From the NCBI GenBank assembly GCA_022838965.1, contig JALHDK010000079.1, positions 1 through 8,709 on the forward strand: a DNA stretch of 8,709 bases. Reading direction: 5' to 3'. Below are positions 1-8,709 of this stretch, in pieces. The stretch is from Actinomycetales bacterium. GTDB taxonomy: Bacteria; Actinomycetota; Actinomycetes; Actinomycetales; Actinomycetaceae. The position numbers and the translations under genes were made by a program. Every line of letters begins with the position of its first letter. Within the stretch, counting starts at the first letter, position 1. The notes under the pieces are model-generated. The model did not search any database and was not told the DNA's origin. It worked only from the letters and a program-made list of their open reading frames with translations.

Positions 1-337
1 TTCTCGGACTTTTCGATGACCTCCCGGGTGATGACCACCTTCTTCTTTCCCTCCAGGGACGGAAGCTCGAACATCAGATCCAGCATCAGGTTTTCCACGA
101 TGGAGCGGATCCCCCGGGCGCCGGTCTTCCGGCGGGTGGCCAGGTCCGCTATGGCCGTGATGGCGGCATCCTCGAAGATCAGCTCCACATCGTCCATTCT
201 GAGAAAATGCTGGTACTGCTTGATGACGGAGTTTTTCGGCTCCCAGATGATCCTTTCCAGGTCCTCCCGGGTAAGGTCGTGGAGAGGGACATGGATGGGC
301 AGCCGGCCGACGAACTCGGGGATCATGCCGAATTTGA

Positions 338-5039
<4,702 letters not shown>

Positions 5040-5045
5040 GGCTCC

Positions 5046-5051
5046 AATCTA
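5046..5051 (-). promoter_or_regulatory. -10 box of the cardiolipin synthase-like gene, probably leaderless
   Basis: On the minus strand the hexamer TAGATT (TANNNT type) ends 6 bases before the ATG at 5039. Transcription starting 7 bases after the box would begin on the A of the ATG. The GGAG between box and ATG is only two bases from the start, too close to act as a normal Shine-Dalgarno. No good -35 match is visible. This is a prediction from spacing and consensus only. Confidence 0.5.
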
Positions 5052-5099
5052 GCCTGTGGGCCGCGGCGAACGGCTCCGCGGCGTCCTGTCCGGCCAAAC

Positions 5100-5105
5100 T
5101 ACACT
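5100..5105 (+). promoter_or_regulatory. -10 box of the gatCAB operon, probably leaderless
   Basis: TACACT (TANNNT type) ends 7 bases before the ATG of gatC at 5113, so the transcript would start at or within a base of that ATG. No Shine-Dalgarno-like sequence lies in the gap, which fits leaderless translation. The -35 region (about 5076-5082) is GC-rich and has no consensus match. It would drive all three gat genes. Confidence 0.5.
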
Positions 5106-5112
5106 GACGCCC

Positions 5113-5412
5113 ATGTCCACCTTCTCCCGCGACGAGGTCACGCGCGTCGCGGCCCTGGCCCGCATCGAGCTCACGCCTGACGAGATCGGGAGGCTCGCCG
5201 AGGAGCTCGCCGTGATCGCCGACGCCGTCGCGCGGGTGAGCGAGGTCGCCACCCCCGACGTCCCCGCCACCTCCCACCCCATCCCCATGGCGAACGTCAT
5301 GCGTGACGACGTCCCCATCCCGACCCTGCCGGTCGCCGACATCCTCGCGGTGGCACCCGAGACGGCGGATGGACATTTCGTGGTCCCGCAGATTCTCGGG
5401 GAGGAGGCGTGA
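5113..5412 (+). CDS. gatC: Asp-tRNA(Asn)/Glu-tRNA(Gln) amidotransferase subunit C
   Basis: GatC is the small subunit that wraps around GatA and holds it to GatB in the GatCAB amidotransferase. The protein has 99 residues, the family's usual size. It shows the N-terminal [12 protein letters not shown] helix (residues 9-20), [15 protein letters not shown], a central MANVMRDD turn (59-66) and the C-terminal [15 protein letters not shown] tail (81-95). ATG 5113 is chosen because the family begins with this helix and because a -10 box lies just upstream. An in-frame GTG at 5056 would add 19 residues unlike other GatC and would lie upstream of that promoter. The stop codon overlaps the gatA start (GTGA), so the two are translationally coupled. 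It is first in the operon gatC-gatA-gatB. Confidence 0.95.
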   Translation: MSTFSRDEVTRVAALARIELTPDEIGRLAEELAVIADAVARVSEVATPDVPATSHPIPMANVMRDDVPIPTLPVADILAVAPETADGHFVVPQILGEEA

Positions 5413-6911
5413 GGGACCTGACACGACTCTCCGCCGTCGAACTCGCCGCCGCCCTCCGGGCCGGGGACGTCTCGAGTGTGGAGGTCACACGGGCGCACCT
5501 TGACCGCATCGCCGAGGTCGACGGCGTGTACCACGCGTTCCTGCGGACGAACGCGGAGGACGCGCTCGCGACCGCGGCGGCCGTTGACGCCGCCAGACAC
5601 CGCGGAGAGGATCTGCCACCCCTCGCCGGAGTCCCGGTGGCCATCAAGGACAACATCGTCACCCGCGGAATCGAGACGACCGCCGGCTCCAGGATCCTGC
5701 AGGGGTGGATCCCCCCCTATGACGCCACACTGGTCCGGCGGCTGCGGGCGGCAGGCATGCCCATCCTCGGAAAGACGAACCTGGACGAGTTCGCCATGGG
5801 CTCCTCCACCGAGCACTCCGCCTTCGGTGTCACGCGGAATCCCTGGGATGTCACGCGGATCCCCGGGGGGTCGGGGGGTGGTTCGGCCGCCGCCGTCGCG
5901 TCCTGCCAGGCCCCCCTGGCGCTCGGCTCGGACACGGGCGGTTCGATCCGCCAGCCCGCGGCCGTCACGGGGACCGTGGGGGTGAAGCCCACCTACGGGG
6001 GAGTGTCCCGGTTCGGGCTCATCGCGCTCGCCTCCTCGCTGGACCAGATCGGCCCGGTGGCCCGCTCTGTCGCGGACGCAGCGCTGCTCCACGAGCTCAT
6101 CGCCGGTCACGATCCGCTGGACTCGACGTCGCTGCCGGACCCGGTGCCGGACTTCTCCGCCGCTGCCCGCACGGGGGACGTGCGGGGGGTGCGCGTGGGT
6201 GTGGTGCGGGAACTCGGCGGGCAGGGGTACCAGGAAGGTGTGCGCGCCTCGTTCGAGGCGGCCCTGGGCGTCCTGGCGGACCAGGGCGCGGAGATCGTGG
6301 AGGTCTCGTGCCCGTCCTTCGAGTACGCGCTGGCCGCCTACTACCTGATTCTTCCGGCCGAGGCGTCCTCGAATCTCGCCCGCTTCGACGGCATGCGGTA
6401 CGGGCTGCGGGTTGAACCCCGGGAGGGGCCGGTGACGGCCGAGCGGGTCATGGCGGCGACGCGGGGAGCCGGATTCGGCCCGGAGGTCAAGCGGCGCATC
6501 ATCCTCGGGACGCACGCGCTGTCGGCGGGTTACTTCGATGCGTACTACGGCTCGGCCCAGAAGGTGCGCACCCTGATCCAGCGCGATTTCGCCGCAGCCT
6601 TCGCGGTGGCGGACGTGCTCGTGTCACCCACGACCCCGACAACGGCGTTCCGGTTCGGTGAGAAGCTGGATGATCCGCTGGCCATGTACCTGAACGACGT
6701 GGCCACCATTCCCGCGAACCTGGCCGGGATCCCGGGCATCTCCCTCCCCTCGGGCGTGAGCGACGACGGCCTCCCGGTTGGCTTCCAGATTCTCGCGCCC
6801 GCGCGGGCCGACATCCGCCTGTACGAGGTGGCTGGTGTGCTGGAGGGAGCCCTCACGCACCGCTGGGGCGGCGCGCTCCTCGAGGTGCACCACGTGAACG
6901 GAGACGACTGA
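5409..6911 (+). CDS. gatA: Asp-tRNA(Asn)/Glu-tRNA(Gln) amidotransferase subunit A (glutamine amidase)
   Basis: GatA hydrolyses glutamine to release the ammonia that GatB uses to turn Glu-tRNA(Gln) into Gln-tRNA(Gln), or Asp-tRNA(Asn) into Asn-tRNA(Asn). The 500-residue protein is of amidase-signature type. The catalytic triad is complete: Lys80 in VPVAIKDNI, the cis-serine Ser155 in GGSGGGS, and the nucleophile Ser179 in [13 protein letters not shown]. These match S. aureus Lys79, Ser154 and Ser178 closely. C-terminal motifs include [13 protein letters not shown] and the [13 protein letters not shown] segment typical of GatA. The start is GTG 5409, overlapping the gatC stop by 4 bases. A purine run (GGGGAGGAGG, 5398-5407) just before it serves as ribosome binding site. 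Its stop overlaps the gatB start by one base. Loss of this gene would be expected to be lethal where GlnRS is absent, as in most actinobacteria. Confidence 0.97.
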   Translation: MRDLTRLSAVELAAALRAGDVSSVEVTRAHLDRIAEVDGVYHAFLRTNAEDALATAAAVDAARHRGEDLPPLAGVPVAIKDNIVTRGIETTAGSRILQGWIPPYDATLVRRLRAAGMPILGKTNLDEFAMGSSTEHSAFGVTRNPWDVTRIPGGSGGGSAAAVASCQAPLALGSDTGGSIRQPAAVTGTVGVKPTYGGVSRFGLIALASSLDQIGPVARSVADAALLHELIAGHDPLDSTSLPDPVPDFSAAARTGDVRGVRVGVVRELGGQGYQEGVRASFEAALGVLADQGAEIVEVSCPSFEYALAAYYLILPAEASSNLARFDGMRYGLRVEPREGPVTAERVMAATRGAGFGPEVKRRIILGTHALSAGYFDAYYGSAQKVRTLIQRDFAAAFAVADVLVSPTTPTTAFRFGEKLDDPLAMYLNDVATIPANLAGIPGISLPSGVSDDGLPVGFQILAPARADIRLYEVAGVLEGALTHRWGGALLEVHHVNGDD

Positions 6912-8413
6912 TGGACTTCGCGGACGCCGTCGCACGGTGGGACCCCGTCCTCGGGATCGAGGTGCACGTCGAGCTGGGCACGCGCACGAAGATGTTCGAC
7001 GGCGCGCCCGTCACGTTCGGCGGCGAGCCGAACACCCACACCACGCCCGTCTCGCTGGGCCTCCCGGGCTCCCTCCCGGTTCCCAACCGGGCCGCCGTGG
7101 AGTCGGCGATACGGATCGGCCTGGCGCTCAACTGCGAGATCGCGGCATCCTGCCGCTTTGCGAGGAAGAACTACTTCTACCCGGACATGCCGAAGAACTT
7201 CCAGACCTCGCAGTACGACGAGCCGATCGCGCGCGACGGGTACCTTGACGTGGAGCTCGAGGACGGGACGCTCTTCAGGGTGGAGATCGAGCGGGCGCAC
7301 ATCGAGGAGGATGCGGGGAAGATCACCCACGTCGGAGGGGACACCGGACGGATCCATGGTGCCCGCCACGCGCTGGTGGACTACAACCGTGCAGGAGTTC
7401 CCCTGGTGGAGATCGTGACGAAGCCGATCGTGGGGGCCGGACGGCGCGCTCCGGCCGTGGGCCGGGCCTACGTCCAGGCCCTCCGCGACATCTTCCGCGT
7501 CCTGGGGGTCTCCGAGGCGCGCATGGAGCGGGGGAACGTGCGCGCTGACATCAACGTCTCGCTCCGGTCCGATGCGGGTGCTCCGCTCGGCATCAGGACG
7601 GAGACGAAGAACGTCAACTCGCTGCGTTCCGTGAGCAGGGCGATCGAGTACGAGATCGCGCGCCAGGCGGCCGTCCTCGAGAGTGGCCGCGAGATGGTCC
7701 AGGAGACCCGGCACTGGCACGAGGACACCGGTACCACGTCGCCCGGACGGGTGAAGTCAGACGCCGAGGACTACCGCTATTTCCCGGAGCCCGATCTCAT
7801 GCCGATCGTGCCGGACCCGGAATGGATCGCCGCGCTGCGGGCCGGGCTTCCCGAGCTTCCTGCGGTGCGCCGTCGCAGACTCCGCGCGGAGTGGGGATTC
7901 TCCGAGCAGGAGATGCGGGACATCACGAACGCGGGCGCGGTGGACCTCATCGCGGGGACCGTCGCGGCCGGGGCGTCTCCTGCGGCGGCCCGCAAGTGGT
8001 GGATGGGCGAGCTCTCGCGCGCGGCCAACGCGGCCGGAGTGGAACTGGAGGCGCTGGGCGTCACTCCCGCCCAGGTGGCCGAGATCGCCACCCTCATCGA
8101 GGCGGGCGAGCTCACCGACCGGCTCGCTCGCCAGGTGCTCGACGGGGTGCTGGCAGGCGAAGGGGATCCCGCGGCGGTGGTCGCGGCGCGAGGACTCCGG
8201 GTCGTCACCGATGACGCCGACCTGTTGCGTGCGGTTGACGCCGCCATCGCAGCCGATCCCGACGCCGCCGCACGGGTGAGAGCCGGGCGCGTCCAGGCGA
8301 TCGGAGCCCTCGTGGGCGCCGTGATGCGCGCGACGAAGGGACAGGCGGATGCGGCGCGCGTGCGCCAGCTCCTGGCTGGCCGCCTGGGGGTCGAGGGAGC
8401 GCCGGGCGCATGA
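6911..8413 (+). CDS. gatB: Asp-tRNA(Asn)/Glu-tRNA(Gln) amidotransferase subunit B
   Basis: GatB binds the misacylated tRNA, activates its Glu or Asp side chain with ATP, and adds the ammonia supplied by GatA. The protein has 500 residues, a normal length. The cradle domain shows GIEVHVEL (15-22, metal-binding Glu17 and His19), [56 protein letters not shown] and [12 protein letters not shown]. The helical and YqeY-like tail fills the C-terminal third. The ATG at 6911 overlaps the gatA stop (TGATG). A GGAGA at 6900-6904 gives a ribosome binding site 6 bases upstream. Where many GatB proteins, including actinobacterial ones as I recall them, have CxC and CPxC cysteine pairs, this one reads MFDGA and TPVS (residues 28-48), so that probable zinc site is absent. 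It is the last gene of the operon; an rRNA promoter follows within 30 bp. Confidence 0.97.
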   Translation: MDFADAVARWDPVLGIEVHVELGTRTKMFDGAPVTFGGEPNTHTTPVSLGLPGSLPVPNRAAVESAIRIGLALNCEIAASCRFARKNYFYPDMPKNFQTSQYDEPIARDGYLDVELEDGTLFRVEIERAHIEEDAGKITHVGGDTGRIHGARHALVDYNRAGVPLVEIVTKPIVGAGRRAPAVGRAYVQALRDIFRVLGVSEARMERGNVRADINVSLRSDAGAPLGIRTETKNVNSLRSVSRAIEYEIARQAAVLESGREMVQETRHWHEDTGTTSPGRVKSDAEDYRYFPEPDLMPIVPDPEWIAALRAGLPELPAVRRRRLRAEWGFSEQEMRDITNAGAVDLIAGTVAAGASPAAARKWWMGELSRAANAAGVELEALGVTPAQVAEIATLIEAGELTDRLARQVLDGVLAGEGDPAAVVAARGLRVVTDDADLLRAVDAAIAADPDAAARVRAGRVQAIGALVGAVMRATKGQADAARVRQLLAGRLGVEGAPGA

Positions 8414-8427
8414 CCGGCGGCCCGGTC
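8412..8427 (+). terminator. Weak hairpin at the gatB stop codon
   Basis: GACCGG and CCGGTC form a perfect 6-bp stem with a 4-base loop, overlapping the gatB stop codon. No T-tract follows, so it is not a canonical intrinsic terminator, though actinobacterial terminators often lack one. Read-through from gat genes into the rRNA operon is the alternative. Confidence 0.3.
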
Positions 8428-8441
8428 CGGGGGATCGCGGT

Positions 8442-8471
8442 TTGACTGCGCGCCTTCACGGTTTGTAGGCT
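8442..8471 (+). promoter_or_regulatory. rRNA operon promoter P1
   Basis: TTGACT (8442-8447) and TAGGCT (8466-8471) are separated by 18 bp, a good sigma70/SigA-type match. The bases after the -10 box are very GC-rich, a discriminator type associated with growth-rate and stringent control of rRNA promoters. It lies 28 bp after gatB and upstream of a second, stronger promoter. Confidence 0.65.
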
Positions 8472-8516
8472 CGGGGAGCCCGACCGGCCAGCCCTGCTGG
8501 GAGGACGGGCCCCTCC
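8468..8516 (+). other. Cluster of three small inverted repeats between P1 and P2
   Basis: GGCTC/GAGCC (8468-8480, 3-base loop), CCAGC/GCTGG (8488-8500, 3-base loop) and GGAGG/CCTCC (8500-8516, 7-base loop) lie side by side. The first overlaps the P1 -10 box. They could fold in the P1 transcript and influence its passage, or may be chance in GC-rich DNA. No T-tract follows any of them. Confidence 0.3.
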
Positions 8517-8534
8517 TGGGAAACGGGTTTCAGG

Positions 8535-8563
8535 TTGACACCGGTGACTCCGATCCGTAAAAT
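8535..8563 (+). promoter_or_regulatory. rRNA operon promoter P2, near-consensus
   Basis: TTGACA (8535-8540) is a perfect -35 box. TAAAAT (8558-8563) is one base from the consensus -10, and the spacer is the optimal 17 bp. Transcription should start near 8570. This is the strongest promoter in the window and fits an rRNA operon. Tandem promoters of this kind are common before actinobacterial rrn operons. Confidence 0.85.
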
Positions 8564-8569
8564 GGAGCG

Positions 8570-8709
8570 GCTGCCCCGGGCCGGGTGTGGAGCATCGCCC
8601 AGACACGGCCGGTGTGTGTTTGTTGTTTGATATCTCAACAGTGTGTTCTTGTTTCTTGATGCCATTTGGCCGCGCTCCTGTTGTGGGGGTGTGGTTGTTT
8701 TTTCTTGGT
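8570..8709 (+). ncRNA. 5' leader of the 16S rRNA precursor, partial
   Basis: From about 8611 the plus strand becomes G/T-rich and lower in GC, quite unlike the neighbouring genes and without a reading frame. The stretch TTGTTTGATATCTCAACA followed by GTGTG, then TTGATGCCATTTGG and a T-rich run, resembles leaders just upstream of actinobacterial 16S genes. The mature 16S start (AGAGTTTGATCCTGG) is not reached, so the rRNA gene lies beyond the window. The leader would be cut off by RNase III once paired with sequence after 16S. Confidence 0.75.
8624..8640 (+). promoter_or_regulatory. boxA-like antitermination element in the rRNA leader
   Basis: TGTTTGA (8624-8630), continued by TATCTCAACA, matches the boxA-like element of actinobacterial rRNA leaders. 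In well-studied bacteria NusB-NusE bind boxA to prevent premature Rho termination. The TTGA/TCAA arms also form a small inverted repeat. Assignment rests on sequence resemblance and on position about 55 bases after the predicted P2 start. Confidence 0.6.

Noticed and set aside
5056..5112. Upstream start for gatC at GTG 5056
   Set aside because: The added residues do not match GatC, and the predicted -10 box lies inside this extension.
5049..6515. 488-codon minus-strand frame opposite gatC and gatA
   Set aside because: It has no family resemblance, and the plus strand encodes complete GatC and GatA with their catalytic residues.
6545..7720. 391-codon minus-strand frame opposite gatA and gatB
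   Set aside because: It is a shadow of conserved genes with His/Arg/Gly-rich sequence and no domain.
8441..8709. tRNA or small protein gene after gatB
   Set aside because: No cloverleaf with a T-loop motif and no plausible coding frame; tandem promoters and the boxA-like element fit an rRNA leader.

Overview
The window is 8.7 kb of high-GC DNA (about 70-75% in the parts sampled) from an actinobacterium. The evidence is the GC-rich codon use, the order ligA ... gatC-gatA-gatB, the actinobacterial look of LigA and GatB, probable leaderless genes with TANNNT -10 boxes, and an actinobacterial rRNA leader at the right edge. LigA carries an extra linker segment that I associate with Micrococcales/Bifidobacteriales-type enzymes, but I cannot name a genus.

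Layout. (1) Bases 1 to about 392 hold, on the minus strand, the C-terminal part of a ClpX protease ATPase. It is lower in GC (about 58%) and looks non-actinobacterial. It joins abruptly to (2), a minus-strand gene (GTG at 1468) for an FHA-domain membrane protein with an FtsK/SpoIIIE-type ATPase domain, cut off inside its Walker A motif. The join lies in a short shared stretch and is most simply an assembly or amplification chimera. (3) Divergently from the FHA gene runs ligA, the NAD+-dependent DNA ligase (1600-3795, plus). (4) Convergent with ligA is a phospholipase D/cardiolipin-synthase-like gene (3792-5039, minus); the two stop codons share one CTAG. (5) A 73-bp divergent spacer has a -10 box 6-7 bp from each start codon, so both flanking genes look leaderless. 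(6) gatC-gatA-gatB (5113-8413, plus) form a tightly coupled operon for the three subunits of the tRNA-dependent amidotransferase. (7) Bases 8414-8709 hold two tandem sigma70-type promoters and a G/T-rich leader with a boxA-like element. This is almost certainly the start of an rRNA operon whose 16S gene begins just beyond the window.

Together these are mostly housekeeping functions: sealing DNA nicks, membrane phospholipid synthesis, making Gln-tRNA and Asn-tRNA by transamidation, and rRNA synthesis. The one accessory-type gene is the truncated FHA/FtsK-like ATPase, of the kind that powers type VII-like secretion. I see no tRNA, CRISPR array, insertion sequence or convincing new system. The points most worth checking are the chimeric left end, the paired leaderless promoters and the loss of the cysteine cluster in GatB.
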